From contig CANRNN010000019.1 in assembly GCA_947632025.1 (NCBI GenBank), positions 1 to 32,578 on the forward strand: a stretch of DNA of 32,578 nucleotides. Reading direction: 5' to 3'. Positions within the stretch are counted from its first letter, which is position 1. Every line of letters starts with the position of its first letter. The translations under genes and the position numbers were made by a program. A model generated the notes under the pieces. The model did not search any database. It saw nothing but the letters and a program-made list of their open reading frames with translations, and had not been told where the DNA came from. Shown piece after piece: positions 1-7,201 of this stretch. The stretch comes from an uncultured Clostridia bacterium. GTDB taxonomy: Bacteria > Bacillota > Clostridia > Oscillospirales > Ruminococcaceae.

Positions 1-195
1 GTTGTGAACAGTATGAGCAGCGATCCTGCTGTAAGAGAGCTTGCGCGGATACGCTATTTTGCGGAACACGAAGAAGCCTCGCGCCTGCAGGACGCAATAA
101 AACAAGGCAAAGCCGAAGGAGAAGCAAATATTATTGCAAAGATGCGTGAAAGCGGAATGACCGAGGAGCAGATAAGCGCAATATTAAAGAGTTAG
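1..195 (+). CDS. Rpn / PD-(D/E)XK nuclease-family protein, C-terminal fragment
   Basis: The reading frame is open from the first base of the window and ends in TAG at 193-195, so only the C-terminal 63 or so residues are present. The tail has the DPAVRELARIRYFAEHEEAS segment followed by a charged Gln/Glu/Lys/Gly helix (KQGKAEGEAN) and a terminal MTEEQISAIL helix. This arrangement is typical of the C-terminus of Rpn (recombination-promoting nuclease) and PD-(D/E)XK transposase-like proteins of Firmicutes. The catalytic domain lies outside the window, so activity cannot be judged. An intrinsic terminator follows about 80 bases downstream. The family call rests on the tail alone. Confidence 0.6.
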   Translation, partial: VVNSMSSDPAVRELARIRYFAEHEEASRLQDAIKQGKAEGEANIIAKMRESGMTEEQISAILKS

Positions 196-273
196 CCTAT
201 CAGGCAGGATGTTCCTAAGAAAACTACGCCGAAACACGGCAGAAACAAAAACAGATCTGACCGAATAATATTT

Positions 274-305
274 AATCCCCATCGTTTCCGGTGGGGATTT
301 TTTGT
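274..305 (+). terminator. Intrinsic terminator after the Rpn-like gene
   Basis: The arms AATCCCCA (274-281) and TGGGGATT (292-299) are perfectly complementary and are followed by a T run (298-304). It lies between the Rpn-like gene and the convergent MATE gene. The plus-strand T run is the stronger one, so plus-strand termination is the main reading. Confidence 0.8.
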
Positions 306-378
306 GTAATACCAAAAGTCCGAAATTACTGTTCGGTATTTAATGCAAGGTTTTTTCCCGGCTTTTACGGATAACGGA

Positions 379-1803
379 TCATTTTACGCTTTTATATTCC
401 TGTACAGGTTTGTTTCTGGAGCCCAGCTGTCTGTATGTCCCGACAATAAGGAACAATGAAGCCGCGAACGTTAGGATATCCGATACCGGCATCGAATAAA
501 GCACTCCGTCAAGTCCGAAGAATATCGGCAATATAAGCGCAAAGCCTACTCCGAAAACTATTTCCCTTACCATTGACAAAAAAGTCGAAGCAGCGGCTTT
601 TCCCATAGCCTGAAGGAAAATAAAGCACGCTTTATTTACGCACGCGAAAACTATCATACAAAGATAAATGCGGAATGCGTGAACGGCAAATTCGGTATAG
701 TAAGGGCTTTCGTTGGCAGCTCCGAAAATTGCTATAAGCTGATTCGGGAGAAACTCGGCGAAAATAAGCGCGACGGCTCCGACTATTGCTTCTCCGGCAA
801 GAAGTTTTGTGAAAAGCTCGCGGACCCTTCCGCGGTATCCCGCTCCCATATTAAATCCGACTATGGGAATACAGCCCGCCGCCATTCCGACGACTATGGA
901 GATCACTATCTGGAAAAACTTCATAACTATCCCCACGACCGCCATGGGTATCTGCGAATACTGCTCCTGTCCGAATACAGCGTCCAGCGCGCCGTATCTG
1001 CGTATCATATTGTTGATAGCCGCCATTGCCGCTACAAGCGATACCTGTGACAGAAAACTTGTGATACCGAGCGAGAGAGTTTTCCGTATTATGGTGAGAG
1101 TCGGTCTGAAACTGTGCCTTGAGGGCTTTACCGTTTTCATTCTGAACAGATAGACGACCGCGAGAAAGGCAGTGACCGCCTGACCCGCGACAGTGGCTGC
1201 AGCTGCGCCTGCCATTCCCCACCTGAACGTGAAAATAAAAACCGGGTCGAGAACAATATTGAGCGCTGCTCCCGCAAGAGTTGAGAACATGGCGAATTTC
1301 GGGCTGCCGTCGGCTCTTATGACGGGATTCATCGCCTGCCCGAAAATATAAAACGGTATTCCGAGTGAGATCCAGAAGAAGTATTCCTTTGAACAGCGGA
1401 ATGTTTCGGGATTTACAGTGCCGCCGAACATTCTTATCAGGGCATCGCCGAAGATAAGATAGACCGCGCAGAGCAATACTCCGCACGAAAGCGCCATTAC
1501 GACGGAATTTCCGACGCTTAGTTTTGCGTTGTCGGTTTCTCCTTTTCCGAGGCTGAGGCTTACAAAGGCGCAGCAGCCGTCGCCTATCATAACGGCTATT
1601 GCCAATGCTATCACAGTAAGCGGAAATACCACCGTATTTGCGGCGTTGCCGTAAGAGCCCAGATAGTCGGCGTTTGCGATAAATATCTGGTCAACGATGT
1701 TGTAGAGCGCTCCCACAAGCAGCGAAATGATGCAAGGTAGGGCGTATTTCCTCATAAGCGAACCTATGGGCTCGCGTCCTAAAAACTGATTTGTCTGTTC
1801 CAT
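379..1803 (-). CDS. MATE family multidrug/metabolite exporter
   Basis: This 474-residue protein is the usual length for a 12-TM MATE (NorM/DinF-type) cation-coupled exporter of the cytoplasmic membrane. It opens with MEQTNQFLGREPIGSLMRKY and the conserved first helix containing ALYNIVDQIFI. The internal PVFIFTFRWGMAGAAAAT segment at the start of the second half of the N-lobe is a MATE hallmark. The ATG start is supported by AGGAGG on the minus strand 5-6 bases upstream. The substrate cannot be deduced. Its promoter lies at 1961-1989 and the roughly 150-base leader contains a terminator directly before the ribosome binding site, which points to ligand- or translation-controlled attenuation. 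A second MATE gene of a different subgroup is at 24295-25683. Confidence 0.93.
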   Translation of the reverse strand: MEQTNQFLGREPIGSLMRKYALPCIISLLVGALYNIVDQIFIANADYLGSYGNAANTVVFPLTVIALAIAVMIGDGCCAFVSLSLGKGETDNAKLSVGNSVVMALSCGVLLCAVYLIFGDALIRMFGGTVNPETFRCSKEYFFWISLGIPFYIFGQAMNPVIRADGSPKFAMFSTLAGAALNIVLDPVFIFTFRWGMAGAAAATVAGQAVTAFLAVVYLFRMKTVKPSRHSFRPTLTIIRKTLSLGITSFLSQVSLVAAMAAINNMIRRYGALDAVFGQEQYSQIPMAVVGIVMKFFQIVISIVVGMAAGCIPIVGFNMGAGYRGRVRELFTKLLAGEAIVGAVALIFAEFLPNQLIAIFGAANESPYYTEFAVHAFRIYLCMIVFACVNKACFIFLQAMGKAAASTFLSMVREIVFGVGFALILPIFFGLDGVLYSMPVSDILTFAASLFLIVGTYRQLGSRNKPVQEYKSVK

Positions 1804-1817
1804 AATTCCTCCTGAAC

Positions 1818-1954
1818 AAAAAACGGCGCGCGGTCAAAGCATTATCGCTTCAGCCGCGCACCGCTTAATATTATTATTTTCGCGGAATCCCGCAAAAATA
1901 AAACGCACGGCAAACCAAACCGGACTTACGCAGTGATTTGCAGCACGTTTCGTT
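1818..1954 (-). promoter_or_regulatory. Structured leader with terminator: riboswitch/attenuator candidate
   Basis: Three stems can be read in the minus-strand transcript. P1 pairs 1943-1950 with 1901-1908 and can be extended by a GCAAA/TTTGC pairing inside it. A second hairpin pairs 1890-1899 with 1876-1885. A third, GC-rich stem pairs 1854-1863 with 1824-1833 and is followed at once by six U (1818-1823), so it is an intrinsic terminator. The AGGAGG ribosome binding site begins only about 5 bases later. A terminator between promoter and ribosome binding site is the standard layout of a transcriptional riboswitch or attenuator. I do not recognise the aptamer class. Confidence 0.55.
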
Positions 1955-1960
1955 AATATT

Positions 1961-1989
1961 ATTCTACCACTTTTCCCGAATTTTTTCAA
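1961..1989 (-). promoter_or_regulatory. SigA-type promoter of the MATE gene
   Basis: On the minus strand TTGAAA (1984-1989) is separated by exactly 17 bases from TAGAAT (1961-1966). It places the transcript start near 1954 and gives a leader of about 150 bases. Confidence 0.7.
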
Positions 1990-2055
1990 GGGGCATTTTG
2001 CACAAAATCTTTCATTCGGCAACAAACAAAATTTATTGAATTTTCTTATCCTAAC

Positions 2056-2084
2056 GAAAAAGATCCCCCGAATACCTTCGGGGG
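2056..2084 (-). terminator. Intrinsic terminator of the candidate ncRNA
   Basis: An 8-bp stem pairs 2065-2072 with 2077-2084 (CCCCCGAA / TTCGGGGG) and is followed on the minus strand by ATCTTTTT. The opposite strand has no U tract, which fixes the direction. Confidence 0.7.
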
Positions 2085-2282
2085 AAAATTATGGAGAGCG
2101 GACGGATAACGAAAATACTTTTAGGAGAGGATCCAAAGCAGACGCGAACGCCGTGCTACCGCGCGGCGCGGCTTGAGCGCCGTAATATGTAGGATCCGCC
2201 CGCTCCGAGTAAAATGGAAGAGGGACATTCTGAAAAGATTGGTGTGACTAAGGCTGAAGCCGTTGCTGAAATCCTGCCCCTT
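2056..2282 (-). ncRNA. Candidate structured non-coding RNA, class not identified
   Basis: A stretch of about 225 bases without a convincing reading frame is bounded by a good promoter (2289-2316) and an intrinsic terminator (2056-2084), both minus strand. In the RNA, GGAGCGGGC (2198-2206) pairs with GTCCGCTCTCC near 2093-2103 with one bulge and one wobble. Self-complementary GGATCC copies at 2192-2197 and 2129-2134 can close an inner stem. An AAAA/TTTT hairpin lies at the junction and a GGCGC/GCGCC hairpin inside. Size and isolated position would suit a housekeeping regulator such as 6S or the raiA-motif RNA, but I could not match either from memory. It lacks the landmarks I know for SRP RNA, tmRNA or RNase P. 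Confidence 0.55.
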
Positions 2283-2288
2283 AAATAT

Positions 2289-2316
2289 ATAATACCATAA
2301 ATAATTTCAAAGTCAA
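2289..2316 (-). promoter_or_regulatory. Promoter of the candidate ncRNA
   Basis: On the minus strand TTGACT (2311-2316) is followed after 16 bases by TATTAT (2289-2294). No coding start lies downstream before the terminator at 2056-2084. Confidence 0.7.
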
Positions 2317-2402
2317 GCTTTATTACAAAACTGTAACCAAATTGTAATTATTTTGAAATAATTTGTAAGATTTGAGCCTGTTTTTGTAACCTTTTCGGAA
2401 AT

Positions 2403-2443
2403 TTTGTAACCTTTCTGTAACCATTTGTAACCTTTCTGTAACC
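2403..2443. repeat. 20-bp tandem repeat rich in TGTAACC
   Basis: A 20-base unit (TTTGTAACCTTTCTGTAACC) occurs at 2403-2422 and again without change at 2424-2443. Further single TGTAACC words occur near 2331 and 2385. The stretch lies between the ncRNA promoter and the end of the MetH-reactivation gene. Confidence 0.8.
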
Positions 2444-2458
2444 TTTTTGAAATAATTT

Positions 2459-2489
2459 CCCCCGAAAGAATTTTTCGGGGGATTTTTTT
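2459..2489 (+). terminator. Intrinsic terminator, possibly bidirectional
   Basis: The stem CCCCCGAAA (2459-2467) / TTTCGGGGG (2473-2481) is followed on the plus strand by ATTTTTTT. It touches the stop codon of the minus-strand gene at 2488. On the minus strand the U tract is poor, so termination of that operon here is possible but weaker. Confidence 0.65.
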
Positions 2490-3153
2490 ATTTACAGGTT
2501 TTGCCTGATTTTCTGAACGCGCAATTTTCCCTGAAACTGCAATTTTCACAGTTCTTTACCAAAGCTGAGGGATTCGCCGTATCGGAAAGTCCGGATATGC
2601 CGACGATGGATTTTGACGGCGTGAACATTCCGAAGCCCGTCACGGATAATCCTATCTTTCTTGCGGCGTCGACGCACTCGACGAGCTTTGAATTCATATC
2701 GACGGGAAAATCGCCGTATCCTGCCGCGTAGCTCCACGAAACGGAAGTTTGAAGCTGTTCGGAAATTTCCCGCCGCGCCTGCTCCATTATCTGCTCGATA
2801 TATGCCGACGCCAGCGCGTCGCAGATGACCGCCTTAAGGCTGTCGCCGACGCCTAAGCGCTTTATAAGCCTGTCGGTATCCGCACCGAGAGTTCCCGCGA
2901 TAACAGCGGCTTTTTCGCAGCCCGAAAGATGATTTGCAATATCCGCGCCCACAAGCTCAAAACCGCAGCCCGCAAGCCGCAGTCCGTTTTCGCGTATTAT
3001 GTCAAACGCTCTCCAGACGTATTTCGGTCGGGAAAATTCAAGGAGAGTTTTCTCGCACTCGTCTATCTCGCGCGTCATACGTTCGTCGGGTTCGGTCTTA
3101 AAGCCCATATACCTCAGGGCGTTTTCGCGGTCGACAGAGCCCGGCTCCGTCAT
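2488..3153 (-). CDS. Cobalamin-dependent methionine synthase reactivation-domain protein
   Basis: This 221-residue protein resembles the C-terminal activation domain of MetH, which binds S-adenosylmethionine and restores oxidised cob(II)alamin. The start MTEPGSVDRENALRYMGFK, the ADIANHLSGCEKAAVIAGTLG segment and the SWSYAAGYGDFPVDMNSKL motif (around residue 140) fit that domain. Here it is a free-standing protein rather than part of MetH. The Cys-rich tail CENCSFRENCAFRKSGKTC could bind metal. Its ATG overlaps the metF stop by 4 bases (3150-3153), so the two are translationally coupled. The MetH core enzyme must be encoded elsewhere. Confidence 0.85.
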   Translation of the reverse strand: MTEPGSVDRENALRYMGFKTEPDERMTREIDECEKTLLEFSRPKYVWRAFDIIRENGLRLAGCGFELVGADIANHLSGCEKAAVIAGTLGADTDRLIKRLGVGDSLKAVICDALASAYIEQIMEQARREISEQLQTSVSWSYAAGYGDFPVDMNSKLVECVDAARKIGLSVTGFGMFTPSKSIVGISGLSDTANPSALVKNCENCSFRENCAFRKSGKTCK

Positions 3154-4013
3154 TTCAACACCTCGGAAACATTTTCGCTTATGCGTTTTGCGATATAGGG
3201 ATTGTTCATTGTGTACAGATGTATTCCGTCGACGCCGTTGGCGGCAAGGTCGATTATCTGGTCGCAGGCGTAGGCGATACCCGCGTCGCGCATAGCGTCG
3301 GGAGATTCGCCGAAACGGGATATAAGCTTTGTGAATTTATGCGGCAGCGACGCTCCGCACATTGTCACCATACGCTGTATCTGTTTCGCGTTTACGCACG
3401 GCATAATTCCCGCCTCGATAGGTACATTTATCCCTTTGGAGCGCGCTTTATCGAGGAAATCGTAGAAATAGGCGTTATCGAAAAACAGCTGTGAGATAAG
3501 GTGTGACGCGCCCGCGTCGACCTTGCGTTTAAGGTTTTCGATATCGCGGTCGAGAGAGGGACATTCGGTATGACCTTCGGGGTAGCAGGCTCCCGAAAAC
3601 GAAAAATCGCCGCGCTCCTTCATATATGCGATAAGGTCGGAAGCGTGGAGGAAATCCTCTTTCGGGGGTATATCGGGATTGATATCCCCGCGCAGGGCGA
3701 GGACGTTTTCGATGCCGTGTTCCTTGAATTCTCCTATAATGCGGTCAATATCCGCTTTTGTGGAATTGACGCAGGTGAGGTGTGCGATGGATTCGGTGTG
3801 ATATTTAGTTTTTATCACGCTTACTATCTCACGCGTTGAACAGCCGGGCAGCGAACCTCCCGCGCCGTAGGTGACGCTTATAAAATCGGGACGAAGCCCG
3901 ACAAGCTCGTCAAGAGTTTTATAGACCGTATCTATAGAGCCGTCCTTTTTGGGCGGGAATATTTCAAAGGAAAAGACGGTTTTATGTTCTTTGAAAAGTT
4001 CGGGGATCTTCAT
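3150..4013 (-). CDS. metF: 5,10-methylenetetrahydrofolate reductase
   Basis: MetF reduces 5,10-methylene-THF to 5-methyl-THF using FAD and NAD(P)H, supplying the methyl group for methionine synthase. The 287-residue length is that of the bacterial TIM-barrel enzyme. Visible motifs are FSFEIFPPKKDGS near residue 15 (catalytic Glu), SVTYGAGGS near 47, HLTCVN near 79, ALRGD near 104 and SQLFFDNAYFYDF near 194. It starts at an ATG 27 bases after the malic enzyme stop, with AGAGG on the minus strand upstream, and overlaps the MetH reactivation gene downstream. The pairing with the reactivation protein supports a cobalamin-dependent methionine route. Confidence 0.95.
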   Translation of the reverse strand: MKIPELFKEHKTVFSFEIFPPKKDGSIDTVYKTLDELVGLRPDFISVTYGAGGSLPGCSTREIVSVIKTKYHTESIAHLTCVNSTKADIDRIIGEFKEHGIENVLALRGDINPDIPPKEDFLHASDLIAYMKERGDFSFSGACYPEGHTECPSLDRDIENLKRKVDAGASHLISQLFFDNAYFYDFLDKARSKGINVPIEAGIMPCVNAKQIQRMVTMCGASLPHKFTKLISRFGESPDAMRDAGIAYACDQIIDLAANGVDGIHLYTMNNPYIAKRISENVSEVLK

Positions 4014-4040
4014 AAATAATAAGTACCTCTTTTGTGTTTA

Positions 4041-5204
4041 TTACTTTTTATTTTTCTCCCAGCAATCGGCGACGGCTTTTGCGACCGCGTCCGCGACGCT
4101 CTTGTCAAGCGCGGACGGGATTATGTAATCCACGGAAAGCTTGTCCTCCGTCACCAGAGCCGCGATAGCCTTTGCGGCAGCGAGCTTCATATCTTCGGTA
4201 ATCGCCTTTGCCCGTACAGACAAAGCTCCCTTGAAAATTCCCGGAAAAACGAGGACATTGTTTATCTGATTCGGATAATCGCTTCTGCCTGTGCCGACGA
4301 TAAACGCGCCGCTTTCCTTTGCAAGCTCGTAGGTTATTTCGGGATTGGGGTTTGCCATAGGGAAAAGAATGGGCTTGTCCGCCATGGACTTCACCATTTC
4401 GGGAGTTACCAGATTCGGCTTTGAAACTCCCACAAACACGTCCGCGCCGCGCATAGCGTCCGCGAGAGTGCCTTTGCGGTTTTCTTTATTTGTGAGCCCT
4501 GAAATTTCCGCGTGTGCGGGATTGGAATAATTTTCGTCACGGTTTATAATGCCGCCGATATCCACCATAATAAGATTACCTATGCCGAGCTTTAAGAGGA
4601 ATTTTCCGATAGCTATTCCCGCCGAACCTGCGCCGTTTATGACCACGGTAATATCGCCGAGCTTCTTCCCTGCTAACTTTACGGCGTTGGTCATTGCCGC
4701 GCCGACGACTATCGCCGTTCCGTGCTGGTCGTCGTGGAATACGGGGATATCGAGTTTCTCCTTAAGTTTTGCTTCTATCTCAAAGCAGCGCGGCGCGGAA
4801 ATATCTTCGAGATTTATCCCGCCGAAACTGTCGGAGATAAGCTCTATCGTGCGGACTATCTCGTCGGGGTCTTTACTTTTTACACAGAGCGGGAACGCGT
4901 CTACCCCGCCGAATTCCTTGAATAGGCAGCACTTGCCCTCCATGACGGGCATTCCCGCCAAGCCGCCGATATCCCCAAGACCCAGCACCGCCGTGCCGTC
5001 GGTTATCACCGCTACAAGATTGCTGCGGCGGGTGAGCTTATATGACAATTCGGGGTCTTTGGCTATTTCAAGGCACGGCTGCGCCACGCCGGGAGTATAC
5101 GCAAGCGACAGATCCTCGCGCGTGTTTATCGGGGCGCGGGAGATGACCTCTATCTTTCCGTTCCATTCGTAATGTTTTTGTAATGCCTGTTCTTTTATGT
5201 CCAT
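4041..5204 (-). CDS. NAD(P)-dependent malic enzyme
   Basis: This cytosolic enzyme oxidatively decarboxylates malate to pyruvate. It is the short bacterial form (387 residues). Motifs in order are SLAYTPGVAQPC near residue 33, ITDGTAVLGLGDIGG near 68, VFHDDQHGTA near 132 (divalent-metal and active-site region) and the Rossmann glycine motif VVINGAGSAGIAIG near 165. I chose ATG at 5204 because GAGG lies 6 bases upstream on the minus strand and MDIKEQALQKHYEW is the family start. A TTG at 5225 would add seven residues without support. It is 22 bases after the PHP gene and 27 before metF, so it is probably cotranscribed. Confidence 0.93.
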   Translation of the reverse strand: MDIKEQALQKHYEWNGKIEVISRAPINTREDLSLAYTPGVAQPCLEIAKDPELSYKLTRRSNLVAVITDGTAVLGLGDIGGLAGMPVMEGKCCLFKEFGGVDAFPLCVKSKDPDEIVRTIELISDSFGGINLEDISAPRCFEIEAKLKEKLDIPVFHDDQHGTAIVVGAAMTNAVKLAGKKLGDITVVINGAGSAGIAIGKFLLKLGIGNLIMVDIGGIINRDENYSNPAHAEISGLTNKENRKGTLADAMRGADVFVGVSKPNLVTPEMVKSMADKPILFPMANPNPEITYELAKESGAFIVGTGRSDYPNQINNVLVFPGIFKGALSVRAKAITEDMKLAAAKAIAALVTEDKLSVDYIIPSALDKSVADAVAKAVADCWEKNKK

Positions 5205-5226
5205 AATTTTCCTCGGTTCTGTCAAG

Positions 5227-6078
5227 TCAGAGGGGCTTGACGGTATGTTTTATTATTCTTTCGAGCTGATCCTCGGCGGTTTCCATGGAGCCTATCTGTA
5301 TGGCGTAATGGTTATAGAATCCGTGAAAATCCGAGCCGCCCGTTTTTATCAAATTATATTTGTCGGCGAGCGCTCTAAGCTGCTCCATATCCGCAGCGGA
5401 AGCGGAGGAGTGCATGACCTCCACGCCGTTTATCGCGCCCTCAGACGCCAGTTCTTCAAGCAGGCTCATACTGTCGAACACCATAGGGTGCGCCATAACG
5501 GAGATGCCGCCGCTTTCTCTTATAAGATTTGTGACGAAGCGGACGTCGGGATAGAAATCCGCCTCCTGTTTTACCTGTTCGGCGCACAGACCCTCGCGCG
5601 AATCGAATATAGAATTGTAGACATCGCCGTAAAGCTCGGTCGTGTAGCCGTAATCCATAAGTGCGTGCATTATATGGCACTTATATACCGCCTTGCTTCC
5701 GGCGGAATATTTCAGCACGCTTTCGACGGATATCGGATATTTTTTAAGCACCTGCACCACGAAACTTTTTCCGAGTTTTGTTCTTCCCTCGGAAGTTCTT
5801 AAGCACAGCCCCTGAAGTCTGTCGGGCTTTTTGGGCATATAGCAGAGGATATGGACTTTTCTGTTCCGAGAGCCGTCAAACGCCGAAAACTCCGCCGCCG
5901 GAATGACGTTTACGTTATAACGTTTTCCGACCACCGAACCTCTTGAAATAGAAGCTATGGAATCATGGTCGGTTATGGCGAGTGTACGGACGCCGTTTCT
6001 GTCCGCCTGCTGTATTACATCGGAAATTCCGAGAGAACCGTCCGAGATCGTTGTATGGCAATGCAAATCGGCTTTCAT
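5227..6078 (-). CDS. PHP-domain phosphoesterase (TrpH/YciV-like)
   Basis: The 283-residue protein starts with the PHP metal motif DLHCHTTISDGS (His6, His8, Asp14) and continues with ITDHDS (Asp37-Asp39). A C-terminal KTGGSDFHG supplies the last metal ligands. Family members are metal-dependent nucleoside 3',5'-bisphosphate phosphatases or 5'-3' exoribonucleases acting on short RNA. The exact substrate cannot be read from sequence. It is the first gene of a four-gene operon with malic enzyme, metF and the MetH reactivation protein, driven by the promoter at 6138-6166. The functional link to those genes is not obvious. Confidence 0.88.
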   Translation of the reverse strand: MKADLHCHTTISDGSLGISDVIQQADRNGVRTLAITDHDSIASISRGSVVGKRYNVNVIPAAEFSAFDGSRNRKVHILCYMPKKPDRLQGLCLRTSEGRTKLGKSFVVQVLKKYPISVESVLKYSAGSKAVYKCHIMHALMDYGYTTELYGDVYNSIFDSREGLCAEQVKQEADFYPDVRFVTNLIRESGGISVMAHPMVFDSMSLLEELASEGAINGVEVMHSSASAADMEQLRALADKYNLIKTGGSDFHGFYNHYAIQIGSMETAEDQLERIIKHTVKPL

Positions 6079-6137
6079 TATTCAAACCCCTTAGTGTGTA
6101 TTAAGCGTAGAAGCCTTTCAAGTACGCTCTACACTAT

Positions 6138-6166
6138 ATTATACTACAATTGCGCATTTTTTGCAA
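6138..6166 (-). promoter_or_regulatory. SigA-type promoter of the PHP-malic enzyme-metF operon
   Basis: On the minus strand TTGCAA (6161-6166) is 17 bases from a perfect TATAAT (6138-6143). The short leader holds the inverted words AGCGTA and TACGCT separated by 13 bases, a small possible hairpin without a U tract. Confidence 0.8.
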
Positions 6167-6267
6167 GAGGTTTTTAATTTTACAAAAAAATAGCAAAGAT
6201 TTTGGTGAATTTGCACAAAAAAGGAAATTGTTTGGGAAAGCGGCGGATATTGAGAACATTCGGGGCA

Positions 6268-6285
6268 TCTTACATTTTTGTAAGA
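6268..6285 (+). promoter_or_regulatory. Palindromic operator upstream of the BceAB-type operon
   Basis: TCTTACA (6268-6274) and TGTAAGA (6279-6285) are a perfect inverted repeat around TTTT. The site lies about 27 bases upstream of the putative -35. Its TTACA-N-TGTAA form resembles sites of BceR/GraR/VirR-type response regulators that control peptide-antibiotic transporters. The regulator itself is not in the window. Confidence 0.6.
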
Positions 6286-6311
6286 GAAATGTAACCTGTT
6301 TGTTATGGAAT

Positions 6312-6340
6312 TTGGGGTGAAAATATGTTAAAATTATATC
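6312..6340 (+). promoter_or_regulatory. Probable weak promoter of the BceAB-type operon
   Basis: TTGGGG (6312-6317) is 17 bases from TATATC (6335-6340). Both boxes are poor matches, as expected for an activator-dependent promoter. The downstream leader to 6439 shows no clear terminator. AAGGAGG at 6426-6432 serves the first gene. Confidence 0.45.
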
Positions 6341-6439
6341 ACGGGCAGAAATAAAGAAATAAAGAAAGAGATATAACGGATACTACCGGTTTCTGCTGTA
6401 TTTGCTTTTATCTCTTAGAGATCTGAAGGAGGTTTCAAA

Positions 6440-7201
6440 ATGCCTTTACTGGAGGTAACAAATCTGAAAAAGACCTATGTCACGCTGCTTGGGGGAGCGA
6501 AGGTCGAGGCGCTGAGAAATGTAAACTTCACCGCCGAGGAGGGCGAATTTATCGCGATAATGGGCGAGAGCGGTTCGGGAAAGACAACGCTGCTGAATAT
6601 TCTGGCGGCGCTTGACAGACCGACGGGCGGCTCGGTGATACTGGAAGGACGCGACCTTGCGAAGATCAAGGAAAAGGAACTTTCAAAATTCAGGCGGGAC
6701 AATCTGGGATTTGTATTTCAGGACTTCAACCTGCTGGACACGTTCACGGCGAAGGACAACATACTGCTGCCGCTGGTGCTGCGGGGAATGGAATATCCGC
6801 AGATGGAAGCGAAACTTATCCCGACCGCAAAGTCACTGGGAATATACGAGCTTCTGGGGAAATATCCATACGAGCTTTCGGGAGGACAGAAGCAGCGCAC
6901 CGCCTGCGCACGCGCCATAATTACAGATCCGAAGATTTTTCTCGCGGACGAACCGACAGGGGCGCTCGACTCGAAATCCTCCGACGAGCTGCTTTCGCTT
7001 TTCGGGAAAATAAACCGCTCCGGTCAGACGATACTTATGGTGACGCACTCCGTCAAGGCGGCTTCAAAGGCGGGGCGGGTGCTGTTTATCCGCGACGGAA
7101 TGGTATTTCATCAGCTTTACAGGGGCAACTGCTCCGACGACGAGATGTACCTTAAAATAAGCGACGCTCTCGCTATAAGCTTAAGGGGGGAAGCCGGATG
7201 A
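6440..7201 (+). CDS. BceA-type ABC transporter ATP-binding protein
   Basis: This 253-residue ATPase of the MacB/LolD/BceA group energises the permease encoded next. Motifs are Walker [10 protein letters not shown] (42-50), Q-loop FQDFN (93-97), signature LSGGQ (146-150), Walker [13 protein letters not shown] (166-177) and the H-loop His203. The ATG has AAGGAGG 7 bases upstream. Its last 4 bases overlap the permease ATG (7198-7201), so the two are coupled. BceAB-type pairs confer resistance to, or sense, cell-wall-active peptides such as bacitracin. No BceRS two-component system is adjacent, so flux sensing must involve a regulator elsewhere or a different function. Confidence 0.93.
   Translation: MPLLEVTNLKKTYVTLLGGAKVEALRNVNFTAEEGEFIAIMGESGSGKTTLLNILAALDRPTGGSVILEGRDLAKIKEKELSKFRRDNLGFVFQDFNLLDTFTAKDNILLPLVLRGMEYPQMEAKLIPTAKSLGIYELLGKYPYELSGGQKQRTACARAIITDPKIFLADEPTGALDSKSSDELLSLFGKINRSGQTILMVTHSVKAASKAGRVLFIRDGMVFHQLYRGNCSDDEMYLKISDALAISLRGEAG

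Noticed and set aside
1834-2025. 63-residue reading frame on the minus strand
   Set aside because: It covers the MATE promoter and the paired leader and has no ribosome binding site; leader structure explains the region better.
2150-2165. T-box-like GTGCTACCGCG on the plus strand
   Set aside because: The T-box core TGGTACCGCG is not matched exactly, no plus-strand terminator/antiterminator or gene follows, and promoter and terminator of the unit point to the minus strand.
2313-2549. 78-residue Lys-rich reading frame on the minus strand
   Set aside because: It translates the TGTAACC repeats and terminator and overlaps the MetH-reactivation gene; the LQKGYK repeats are a by-product of the DNA repeat.
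5205-5225. Upstream TTG start of malic enzyme
   Set aside because: It has no ribosome binding site, while ATG 5204 has GAGG at 6 bases and gives the usual family N-terminus.
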